NCBI GenBank assembly: GCA_033065855.1
Contig: JAVXUO010002754.1
Location: 174,264 to 238,263, forward strand
DNA from: Escallonia rubra
Lineage: Eukaryota; Streptophyta; Magnoliopsida; Escalloniales; Escalloniaceae
Direction of reading: 5' to 3'
Length of the DNA stretch: 64,000 nucleotides
Shown piece by piece: positions 48,881-58,100 of the stretch. How positions within the stretch are numbered: the stretch's first letter is position 1; each line of letters begins with the position of its first letter. Made by a program: the position numbers and the translations under genes. The notes beneath the pieces are model-generated. The model was given only the letters and a program-made list of their open reading frames with translations. It had not been told where the DNA came from and searched no databases.

Positions 48881-50668
48881 TCATCTTTGAGATCTGGGTA
48901 CTTTTGCCGTCAGCACTTCTTTTCGGTAATTGTCATCGTTATCAGCTATCTTCAAACTCTCCGATCTGCCTCTTCTAGTTGCAGGGGATACCGATCGGTG
49001 GCGATTCAAAGGGGATTGATGACGAGCACTATCTGCAGATTGCAATGGGAAAGGTGGTTTGGGCGGTTCTCTAGGCTGTGTTCTTCTGGTATGATCCGAT
49101 TTGATCTCCATTACCACAGGTTGATCAATGCAGGGAGTTATGATCGGGTCAATCACAGAAGACGAAGATGTGGCTATTGAGGATCGTGTAGCATGGGGAA
49201 CTGGGAGCGACGTGCTTATCCCTATAGGATTCACAGGGGTATCTTCCACCGTTAGATCCATGGACGTATCTTGCGGCCAGACATTGCCCCCGATGGGTGT
49301 ACTAACCTTTTCCAGATGGGCTTCAGTATTAAAACATTTCTGGGCTGTAGGCGTTTGGACCGAATTGGTGGGATTGGGCTGTACCTGATCCAGAAGACTT
49401 GGTTTTCCAGTGTCTAAATTAGACACAGTCGTGGGCCTATATATTTCCCCCATTCCAGTATTCACTCTTCGTTTTTCTTTTGGTTCCTCCGCTTTCTGAA
49501 GGGCTTGGAAACGATTTGTGCTTTGGGCCACGTTATTGGGCCTAACATTAAACTGCCTTCGTGTTCGTCTCTTAGCCAGCATCCAGGGCCCAAATTCATT
49601 GTTGACCGTTAACTCTTGTATCCGTTGGGTTTGTTCTGCTGACATTCGTCCTTCTTCCACAGGGTTTGTGACGTCATCCCGTCGTGCGTCTGACTGGTTC
49701 ATCCTGCTCGTATTTTCCTCCATCGTCGCTCTCTTTTCCGGGCATAGTTCCCGGCGATGCCCCACACAACCACATCCAAAGCATATGTTATTCAAATACT
49801 CGTATTCGACCTTGTACTCCTTTCCACATATTAAGAAAGCTGGGATTAGGGGCTGACCAAGATCCATTTCCACGCATATTCGAGCGTACTTACCTCGGGT
49901 TGAGGTAGCGGTATTAAAGTCAATTTTCAGAGGTTTGCCAAACCTTTTCGCGATCTTCATCAGAACCTTCTCATTGTAGTATTCTATAGGCAATTCAGGA
50001 AGCCGAATCCAAATTGCCGTTTTGGTTTCTTGTGCTTCCGAAGGCTTAAAATTTGGCTCCCACTTCCTAACTGTAAGGTAGTGATTCATAATGATCCATG
50101 GTCCTCCGCTCGCCACATAGTGATAGTCTTGAATGTAGTCGAATTTCAGTAGGAAAAAACCACCATCCAAATCAATGATTTCAAAGTCCCCTTGAAGGTT
50201 CCAAATGGTTCGAAGTCGTGTAGATAAAGCTCTGAAACCAATCGTCTTGCCCAAAAGTTTGACGATTAGAGTGTTTTCCCATTTCTTCCTTATCTTCCGA
50301 ATGAGGGTTGGTGAAAGGGAAATGATGGGCTTGAGAGGGTTTTCACTCGTCTCTTCAAATTGGGGTTCCCAGGTTTGATGAAGCTCATCTCCTTCCTCAT
50401 CAGAAGTTGAGTCTTCCATAAATCTTTCAAATTCGATTTCTCTGCCTTGGGATGTAGAAACAATGTCCCTATATGATTTGGGTTTCTGAAAATCCAAGGG
50501 ATGGGACTCCAAAGTGATAGGTTGCAATTCCACAGAAGGATTTGCCTTGTTCAGCTTTGAATGCGAAGCACTCTGTTCTTCTGCCATGATTAGATCAGTC
50601 TGTAGCGGGCAAATGGTCTCATGACCTCTTCTAAACGGATCATCGGCTTCTCCAGGATCAGGTTCCAT
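48881..50668 (-). CDS. LINE ORF1: DUF4283 and CCHC zinc-knuckle RNA-binding protein
   Basis: An intact 595-residue frame. Plant L1 ORF1 proteins package the element RNA. Residues about 115-265 form the DUF4283 region (KTIGFRALSTRLRTIWNLQG, GGFFLLKFDYIQDYHYVASG GPW). A zinc knuckle CFGCGCVGHRRELC (CX2CX4HX4C) follows near residue 300. The C-terminal half is low-complexity and Ser/Thr/Pro-rich with a basic tail. A short overlapping open frame at 50590-50868 lies upstream and may be leader. ORF2 begins about 120 bp downstream of its stop. No breaks are seen within ORF1. Confidence 0.85.
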   Translation of the reverse strand: MEPDPGEADDPFRRGHETICPLQTDLIMAEEQSASHSKLNKANPSVELQPITLESHPLDFQKPKSYRDIVSTSQGREIEFERFMEDSTSDEEGDELHQTWEPQFEETSENPLKPIISLSPTLIRKIRKKWENTLIVKLLGKTIGFRALSTRLRTIWNLQGDFEIIDLDGGFFLLKFDYIQDYHYVASGGPWIIMNHYLTVRKWEPNFKPSEAQETKTAIWIRLPELPIEYYNEKVLMKIAKRFGKPLKIDFNTATSTRGKYARICVEMDLGQPLIPAFLICGKEYKVEYEYLNNICFGCGCVGHRRELCPEKRATMEENTSRMNQSDARRDDVTNPVEEGRMSAEQTQRIQELTVNNEFGPWMLAKRRTRRQFNVRPNNVAQSTNRFQALQKAEEPKEKRRVNTGMGEIYRPTTVSNLDTGKPSLLDQVQPNPTNSVQTPTAQKCFNTEAHLEKVSTPIGGNVWPQDTSMDLTVEDTPVNPIGISTSLPVPHATRSSIATSSSSVIDPIITPCIDQPVVMEIKSDHTRRTQPREPPKPPFPLQSADSARHQSPLNRHRSVSPATRRGRSESLKIADNDDNYRKEVLTAKVPRSQR

Positions 50669-53258
50669 TCTTGCTCAGACGATGAAGAAACTTTCTTCAC
50701 CCGAAAATTTTTGCCGGAAGGTCCTTCGTTGCTCTCTTTCTCTGCCACACACACCTTGAAGAATTGGATTCCCAAACAACCTGCGAACTCCAAAAGTGTA
50801 TGAATGCCTGACTTTACTGACTCCAGAAACCAGAAGATGGGCAGAGATTTTCCTCTGGTTTCAAGCACATATTTTGAAGTTTATTACTAGTCTATTTTGT
50901 TTGTAGGGCTGTAGTTCAGGTATACCAGATACCCTAATGCAAATTCCCTTTCTGTCCAGTTTTGATCAGCATACATCTTCATCCTTGCTTTTGCCATAGC
51001 TAGGGCTGAGAACTCTCCTCTTCTTCTGTCATTTATATATCCACAATCGCTATTTGTGTGATCTCTGGCTCCCTTAAGTTCAATAATTAGGTGTGTGACC
51101 ATACACTGCCTCAAAAGGTGTCATTTGGAGGGAGCTGTGGTAGCAGATGTTGTATCAGTATTCAACTAGTGTTGGCCATTTGCACCAAGTCTTTGGTTTG
51201 TCCCCACAAAAGCACCTAAGGTAGGTCTCCAAGCATTGGTTGAACCTCTCAGTCTGACCATCATTTTGGGGTTGGTATGAAGTCCTTAGATGTAGTTGAG
51301 TCCCCATGAGCTTGAACGGCAAAAATTACTTTGAAATTCACTTTCTCTGTCAGTCGTAACACATTGTCAAAATATGCTTGGGCCATGTCTAAGCAGTGTG
51401 ATGATATGTTTTGAGTGGAACGAAATGAGATAATTGACTCAGTCTGTCTACTACCACCATGATAACCTTCTTATGCTCTGGCCTTGGGAGCCCCTCAATG
51501 GATATACTGCTCCAAAGTTAGTTTGGGATTGCTAAGGGTTGGAGCAAGCCTGGGTAGGGTACATGCTCATGCTTACTTCTCTGGCATGTGTTACACTCTT
51601 GTACCCGTTGTTTGACATTGAGATCTGTCCAATAGAACAAGGCAGCTATCGTCTTGTAGGTGGTTGTAGTGCCAGAGTTCCCTCCAATTCCAGAAGCATG
51701 AAGTATCTGCATAACTTGAGTCCTCAAGTCTCCTTAGCTCCGAACACAAACTCTCCCCTTGTACCCCACCATCCATTGGTCAAAAGTGTACTCAAATGTA
51801 GCATAAGGTTAGTTGTGTTTGCCTCTAGGTATCCCCTTCATAACGATTTTGCAGCTCTAGCTTCCAGACTTCCTCTCTCTTTGTTATCTTTGGTCTTCAA
51901 ATCTCTCTTTGATACCTTATGAGTTGTGACTTTGACGTGGATTATAAATTGGAACCAATTTTGGTAGAAGGTCACATACCTCTATTCTCTGTAGTTCCGC
52001 ACGCCCACCAAGCAGAGTTTAGTCTTTTAAAATCTATAAACAATAAATAGTGTTTAATATGTGTTAAAGCAGTGGTTCAGTGTGGTTCAATTTAATGTCT
52101 GATTTCGGTGTGGTTCAATGTAAACAATAAACAATGTTTAATATTTGTTAAAATCTACATTACTACTTTTATTATGATCTATTGGTGGTGGTTATTGTGT
52201 ATTTGATGGTATTGTACTACTGTAGAATGGTTAAGTTAAATTGCACTATATATCTTTTTGTCTCTTTCTTAGGATCCAAATTGTTTAGACATTCAATACT
52301 AGGTGTACATAGTACAAGATACATATAAAAAATTTGCCATATCCCTGCCGCACCCGTATGCTAAAATTTTCAAAAATGCCGTATTCATATATCCGCACCT
52401 GCAACCATGTCCGTGCTTCATAGCATATGACTCTGCCCCAGAAAACTTAGGAAATTCGATTTCAGGTAGTTTAGTAGAAAGATTACTAGTTGTAACCTGA
52501 TGGTAATCCCTATGGTTGCCCTCACTCCCTCTATTTGGCTGGGTTTGCCTCGAGCTTGGGCCTTCTCCCTCATCACCTTCTTTGTTTGTTAGTAATTGCT
52601 GCGTCATTACCTGAAGCCAATAATTGTCTTACTGAGGGTAATTCGTCTTTCAGTTGATCAATGGAGGACTTGAGGTCTCAAATTTCTGAAATAGTTTCCT
52701 TCAATTCTGCTAGTTGATCATCAATGGCCCCAAAATGAATCGGACAATTAAGCTTCCATAAGACTAGCATGTTCATCTAGTTGGTGTTTGTTGAGTTTCT
52801 GAGTTATCCCATACTGGCTTAACTGTAGTTCCCGGAACCTATGGTTAAATGGGGTTTTGTGGATTAAATTTTGGTTCCGGATACCAATTGTGATGAACCC
52901 AATAGCTAATTGAATTTTTGGGAATTTTAATGAACTTTTCTGGAATTAGTTACAAAAGTAAAGGAAATGAGTGACCTTGCCAGAGAAGGAAGAAGTTGAT
53001 GGTTAACAAACTGGGAATTCTCATTGATTTTTCTCCCTTTTAAGAAGGAGGTTACAACTGTTTTCCCCAGATTTTAGGATAATAAAACATTAAAACAAAA
53101 CCAAAAAAAAGAAAAAGAAAATGGAGAATATTTTCCAAAGCCCGAAGACACAAACACATTAGCTGTGCATTTCTCGCTATGTTTGATGCTCAGCTGCTCC
53201 CCTTTTCTTATTCAATTTGACCCTGATTTTAAGGGTTGGTTTAGACAAATCCTTGACA

Positions 53259-54040
53259 CGCACGCACGCACGCACGCACATATATATTTATATGTGTGTG
53301 TGTGTGTACATAATTATGTATGTCCATATGTATATGTATATATAGGCACTTTCTTAAGATTCAAATGATCCCTGTCTTTGTTTAGAGATTCAATACTAAG
53401 TATACATAGCTAAATATATATACAACATCTTCCCATTTCTGTCACACCAGTATCTTGTAGTCTTCGAAAATGTAGTATCTGCGTGTACGCACTGGTTTCA
53501 TATCCTCACCCACAACGGAGTTCATGCTTCGTAGATCCCCCCCTCTCCTCCTCCTCTCTATTTAGGTGAAGATTTATTATTCTCTCTCCTACTGCACTAC
53601 ATATCATGGAGAGTGAATATAGGTTTTGGTAAATTGGTTATTGTTGAAATCATGAATTGTGTTGGTTCAGTTAGTGTTAAAAATGTCGTCATTTTGAATT
53701 GGGGTTTGCTAGGTGCATGTTTTTGGGAAAGAAATTTTTTTGTGATACCGGACGGTGCGGGATCCTGAATTTACAGATCCCTAATTGAATACCACTGTTA
53801 ATTCATCTTTTTCGTGTGATCAATCGCTAAATCTGTTCGCTTTGTTTGGTATCATGTCTTTGTATCCGTGTTTAGTATAATTTTGAAGTAGGATAATTGA
53901 CATAGTTAACTTGGTGGCATTTCCTTATGAGGTTTCATTCATTTATTGTTAAGGTGAAATCTCAAACTTTCCAGGAGTACTTGGGCGGAGTAACAGTTAT
54001 TAGAAGTCAAGGAAGGATCATCCATCCAAAGTTTCTGTTA
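53259..54040. other. KTI12 upstream region with CGCA/TATATA/TGTG microsatellite
   Basis: A compound microsatellite (CGCA, then TATATA, then TGTGTG) spans about 53257-53345. About 53345-53540 resembles 52265-52440 (see findings). CT-rich text at about 53540-53560 is a likely KTI12 leader. An in-frame upstream ATG at 53927 would add 38 residues that do not look like the family. Confidence 0.5.
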
Positions 54041-54949
54041 ATGGCATTGGTCGTTATATGCGGGCAGCCTTGCAGTGGTAAGTCAACGGCTGCTTCCTAC
54101 CTAGCTGAAGCTCTTCAAGACTTGGAATCTAAACCGGCAGTCAGAATCGTTGATGAAACTTCCTTCCATCTTAATCGTAACCAAAGCTATGCGGACATGA
54201 CTGCAGAGAAGAATTTGAGGGGAGTGCTTAGGTCTGAAGTTGATAGATCCTTGTCAAAAGATACTATCATTATAGTTGATTCCTTAAACAGCATCAAGGG
54301 TTACAGATACGAGTTATGGTGCTTAGCTCGTGCTGCAGGAATTAGAAATTGTGTCATTTATTGTGATGTCGAAGATAGCTGTTGTAGAAGATGGAATCAA
54401 GACCGTAATGAGAAAGGAGAACCGGCATATAACGATAAAGTATTTGAAGATTTAGTTAGAAGGTTTGAGAAACCAGATAGAAGAAATCGATGGGATTCAC
54501 CACTGTTTGAGTTATTGCCAGCCCGAGATGGACTAAATAAAGATTCTACTGCCATTGCAGATGCTGTATCGTACTTGACGAAAAAAGTCGACTCCAAAAC
54601 GAGGGATGTTAAAGTTTTACAGCCAACAATTGCAACACAAAGTGCAAGATTTTCAGAGGCAAATTCTCTTTATGAGATGGACAGAGCGACACAGGAGGTA
54701 ACGGCTGCTATTGTCAAAGCACAGTCCCTGGCAATGGGGGGAACGGTGAATGGACTCTCTCTCGGTCCAGAATTACCGACTGTCAATCTTTCAAGATCAG
54801 TCGGGCTGCCAGAGCTACGAAGGCTACGACGAACTTTCATAAAGTTGACTGGGCAGTCAAGCTTAAGCGGACCACCCCCACCTTTAGATGCCGACAGTGC
54901 AAAGAGGATGTTTGTGGATTACTTGAACAGAGAGTTAGGAAACGGTTGA
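54041..54949 (+). CDS. DRL1: KTI12 homologue (DRL1/ELO4), Elongator-associated P-loop ATPase
   Basis: KTI12 proteins bind carrier tRNA and the Elongator complex and are needed for wobble-uridine modification; in Arabidopsis DRL1/ELO4 mutants show leaf and meristem defects. A single uninterrupted exon of 302 codons, intronless as in Arabidopsis. The chosen start MALVVICGQPCSGKS places the P-loop GQPCSGKS at residues 8-15, exactly as in the family. Further family blocks: AEKNLRGVLRSEVDRSLS, IIIVDSLNSIKGYRYELWCL (Walker B region and following), VFEDLVRRFEKPDRRNRWDS, PTIATQSARFSEANSLYE, and the C-terminal GLPELRRLRRTFIKL with GQSSLSGPPPP and FVDYLNRELG. Length agrees with the Arabidopsis protein of about 300 residues. 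The gene looks intact and lies about 780 bp right of the Gypsy LTR. Confidence 0.95.
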   Translation: MALVVICGQPCSGKSTAASYLAEALQDLESKPAVRIVDETSFHLNRNQSYADMTAEKNLRGVLRSEVDRSLSKDTIIIVDSLNSIKGYRYELWCLARAAGIRNCVIYCDVEDSCCRRWNQDRNEKGEPAYNDKVFEDLVRRFEKPDRRNRWDSPLFELLPARDGLNKDSTAIADAVSYLTKKVDSKTRDVKVLQPTIATQSARFSEANSLYEMDRATQEVTAAIVKAQSLAMGGTVNGLSLGPELPTVNLSRSVGLPELRRLRRTFIKLTGQSSLSGPPPPLDADSAKRMFVDYLNRELGNG

Positions 54950-56479
54950 AGACTAGAGATTGTGAATGGTTACCTGGTTTCCTAACTCCCCAGGTTGCCT
55001 CGCAACTTATTTTTCCATTTTACCTTGGCTTCTAATCTTGTTGAATTTAAGCATAGCCTACAAACTCTTTTTGAAGGAAATGAAATGGGCACTTCTGTTC
55101 CTTTGTTGGTGTCATTGTCTGCACTTTGGGGAAGTTGGTTCTTCCTCAAGCGTTGGCTATACATGTTGAGTAGCCTTGTGGATATGTTTACTTTCCTATC
55201 ATGTCTCAGAAAGGTTTTAAGTTTTGTCGTTTATCCATGTGTTGTTGTTGCCATTCGCTAGTAGCCATGTATACATGACTATTTCAAATGTTAAATTAGA
55301 TATGTGAAATAGCTTCTGTCTCCTTTGTTAGAGAAAGGGTAAAAACTATAGCAGTGCATAGATTTATTCTCTAGTACACTTTTAAGTAACAAAATCAAAG
55401 AATAAGCCAGTGTAGATATTGTGTGAAAATCGACGCTATCGAAGCGCTTTTGCAACACTCCGTCACGATATTTGTTTACTTGTTAAGTGTTACGTTTTCA
55501 ATAATTTCTTGAAATGCCAAACATGCATAACTTTTCTTTGTTTACCATTTTGACGTTGATTCGTAACATTTTAGCTACACAATTCATTGCTTAAATCTTT
55601 GAAATGATAATTAGCAGAATAATTAGTTAGTATCTGTTTGTTGTCAAAAGTTCAACCCAATTCAGAATTTTATTTACTTCATGCGCCTTTAGGAATCGAA
55701 TTTAGTATCAAATGATGTGAATCTAGTGCTTGTATATAAATTTGCTTTATTCTGGAAAAAGAGAGGCTGAGACTTGAAAGACATTGACAGGCATTATGTT
55801 CAATTATTCTCCAGTGATGGACCCTACTACATTAACCCCTTCTTATGAACATGATAAGCTTTGTTTTACTGGTTGAAATTAAGTTTCACTTTATGCTTGT
55901 CACTTGTTTTCTTAGGTCCTCCACTTATGAAAACTTTGGCGTTGTTTTTTGTTTTTTTTTTTACGTCTGTACTATTGTTAAGAGACGACATCTCTACGGT
56001 GAAGTCTTTCGAGCGTTCAATTTTGTCCATCTATTATCTTTAATTTACCTCCGTTAATAGCTAGTAAAATGGTAATAATGATATATTACATGTTATCTAC
56101 TTTTTTAATCATTTCTTACCACTTCTTCACAAAATAATGCCATGTTCGTTACAATTGCAGATTTGCTTACTTTCCTCAATTCTCAAGCCTTACACGTTGT
56201 CCTCATTTTTTAAAACCAAAATTATTTGCATCTTCCATCTTTAGTCGGATAGGAGAATGTTGGACGTGACCACGAGAGAGTATTCATCAAATGTAATGCG
56301 ACATAATGTGTGTTATTAATGCAAACACAATGCATGTATCCACAACTACTAACTACTTATTGTACCAAGTGATCCACATACATCTCTATTGTTGGTAAAG
56401 TCTTAAATTTATAACTATATTATCTTCTAACCACTAAAGAAGTTTACATTCAGCAAAAAGGGAAAATTACTCTCGATAA
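54950..56479. other. KTI12 3' flank and intergenic DNA
   Basis: 3' UTR side of KTI12, then AT-rich intergenic sequence. No gene, RNA or element ends are recognised. Confidence 0.5.
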
Positions 56480-57254
56480 GTTTTAGGCTTAACACATTTG
56501 CTACCCTTTTATTTGGGGGCCGAGATTCCAGATACGTGGGGGATTGCATTGCCCGTTCCCCCTCAATAAAGCCCTAAATTCAAGACCAAACCTTCCATCA
56601 CCCCTACTCACGATCGCCCTCGTTTGCCTAATCTTTCCACCACTGTTGCTCTCACCCGCTACACTATTCATTCAAAAACACACACCATAGTCAACCCCCC
56701 ACCCAAAACCCCCCACCCAAAATAAAAATAAAAATGGTGATGTTGATAGCTATTTGGCAACAGTGGTGGTGGGGGTGGGGGGGGGGGGGGGGATTCGGAG
56801 GTTGTGATGGATCGAGTTTTATTGGTGATTGAACTTTAGGTTTTTATTAGTAGTGGAGGAAACAATGGGTGCGGTTGAGACTGCTTGTCGTTGATTTATG
56901 GTGGGGGGATATGTTAGGGGTTGTTGGTCTGTGGTGGTGATTGGTTTATGGTCGTGGGTTTGTTGTTGGCTGCTTGTGGTGCCTATAGTGGCTCTGGTGA
57001 TGACTTGGCTACTGCTATAGGTTGGCCGATGGTTTTTGTTGTATCAGGAAACTTGAGGTTTTGTTTGATTGAGATTTGGGTTTCTATGGTATATGAGGTA
57101 GATTAGGATTAAAATTTGCATACTCATTGCACATATAAAGGGGAATTAAACATTTCCCCCCAAAATTTAACACTATCTACCAAAATCCGACGACATGGAG
57201 ATGTCAGTGTAATTTTTTGAATAAGAGAGGTAGCAAGTGTATTAAGCCTAAAAC
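56480..57254. mobile_element. TIR element of undetermined superfamily, 775 bp
   Basis: Left end GTTTTAGGCTTAACACATTT and right end (reversed) GTTTTAGGCTTAATACACTT continue into GCTACC on both sides, giving inverted repeats of about 26 bp. The interior has a C/CCA-rich part, a G run near 56778-56792 and GGT-rich text to about 57000. No target duplication could be confirmed and no transposase is present. Confidence 0.55.
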
Positions 57255-58100
57255 ACAAGGCAATGCAAATTTATCTCCACCATGTTATCAAGATAAAGTC
57301 ACCTTTGTATGGATCAAACTATTCCAAAAATGGCCACGTGTACAAACGAAGATGACTAAGACTGATTTTTACTTGGTCCAAAATTCAAGGGGAAGTCACA
57401 AATGACCCCCCTTCAACTACTAATTTGGAATTAACCAAAAAAAAAAAAAATTTGAGAAATTAGTGGCAAATTATAATTTCAAACAATTAACCGGTCAATC
57501 GACCTCTAATAAGACATAAATGTCCCTACAGATCAATTCTTATCTCTATTATCCTCATTCGCTCAATTCTTCATCACCAACTCAAGCATCACGAAGGCCA
57601 CACCAGCAGCCACCCTAAGTCCCCCAGTACCATATTTGTAGCCTCCACCAGAGCCGTCGATTGCAACCATACACCACCACTAACATACTCAAACTGCCTT
57701 AAAGCACCGTGCTACAAAAACCATCAAAGCCATCACCAACCCTAACCACACATGGACATGTGTCCCCCACTGCTTCCTTGAAGCTCCCTTCTTTCAACAT
57801 AAGTGTTCTCCCACCTCTCATGTCTATTTTACCTTGATAAACTTTGAACGTTATTGAAACTTCAGCGAGAGTTAAAACAGAGAAAAAAGGGAAACCCTCA
57901 CTAACATGTAAACGTCTCATACTTCTCTATTAGTAAAAGTATTGACGACTATAAATATTTCTGCCATTTCAATTATCTTATTAAATGGTGTGTGTGTATG
58001 TGTGTGGGTTGCGTGGGTGCTTTTTTAAAGAAATCAGACCAAAAGTTAATCAAAGGCGAGCATGCCTGGCCCTCTTCATGTAACTATCCATGCGTACGGT
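57255..58100. other. Intergenic DNA upstream of the RCD1-type gene
   Basis: AT-rich with a CCACCA-rich patch near 57590-57690. TATAAATA at 57950-57957 could be a TATA box for the plus-strand gene to the right; this is inference. Confidence 0.4.

Larger units (their letters stand above)
44617..50888 (-). mobile_element. Near full-length L1-type LINE (ORF1 + ORF2) inserted in the Gypsy fossil
   Basis: A 14-bp target duplication AGTCTATTTTGTTT flanks it (44603-44616 and 50889-50902), and the T run after 44616 is the minus-strand poly(A). At 6,272 bp it carries ORF1 at 48881-50668 and ORF2 from 48757 down to 44650, which is the full coding plan of a plant L1. ORF2 is interrupted by three in-frame stops (at 47597, near 47517, and near 45727) and one frameshift near 46450, a small number for its length. 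The few defects suggest a recent but probably dead copy, clearly younger than its Gypsy host. Confidence 0.9.
43582..53258 (-). mobile_element. Broken Ty3/Gypsy-type LTR retrotransposon fossil with a LINE inside
   Basis: Two related terminal repeats, 43582-44193 and 52891-53258, share TGAACCCA...AGCTAA, GGAATTCTCATTGATTTTTC and ATGTTTGATGCT blocks and differ in length. On minus, a TTGGTATCCGGAACC primer-site-like sequence lies beside the right LTR and AAAGGGGGAAGGAG, a polypurine tract, beside the left one. The interior shows a gag-like KLPEIEFPKFSGAES near 52470, an integrase zinc-binding region near 51520-51730 (HASGIGGNSGTTTTYKTI, CNTCQRSKHEH) and an integrase tail LKLSPKYYGPFQIV near 44550-44600. 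Other pol parts are not recognised. It is old and heavily broken, with many defects. A 6.27 kb LINE entered it at about 50889. Confidence 0.8.

Noticed and set aside
53927-54040. Upstream in-frame ATG extending KTI12 by 38 residues
   Set aside because: The family begins at MALVVICGQP; the extension does not look like KTI12 or a targeting peptide.
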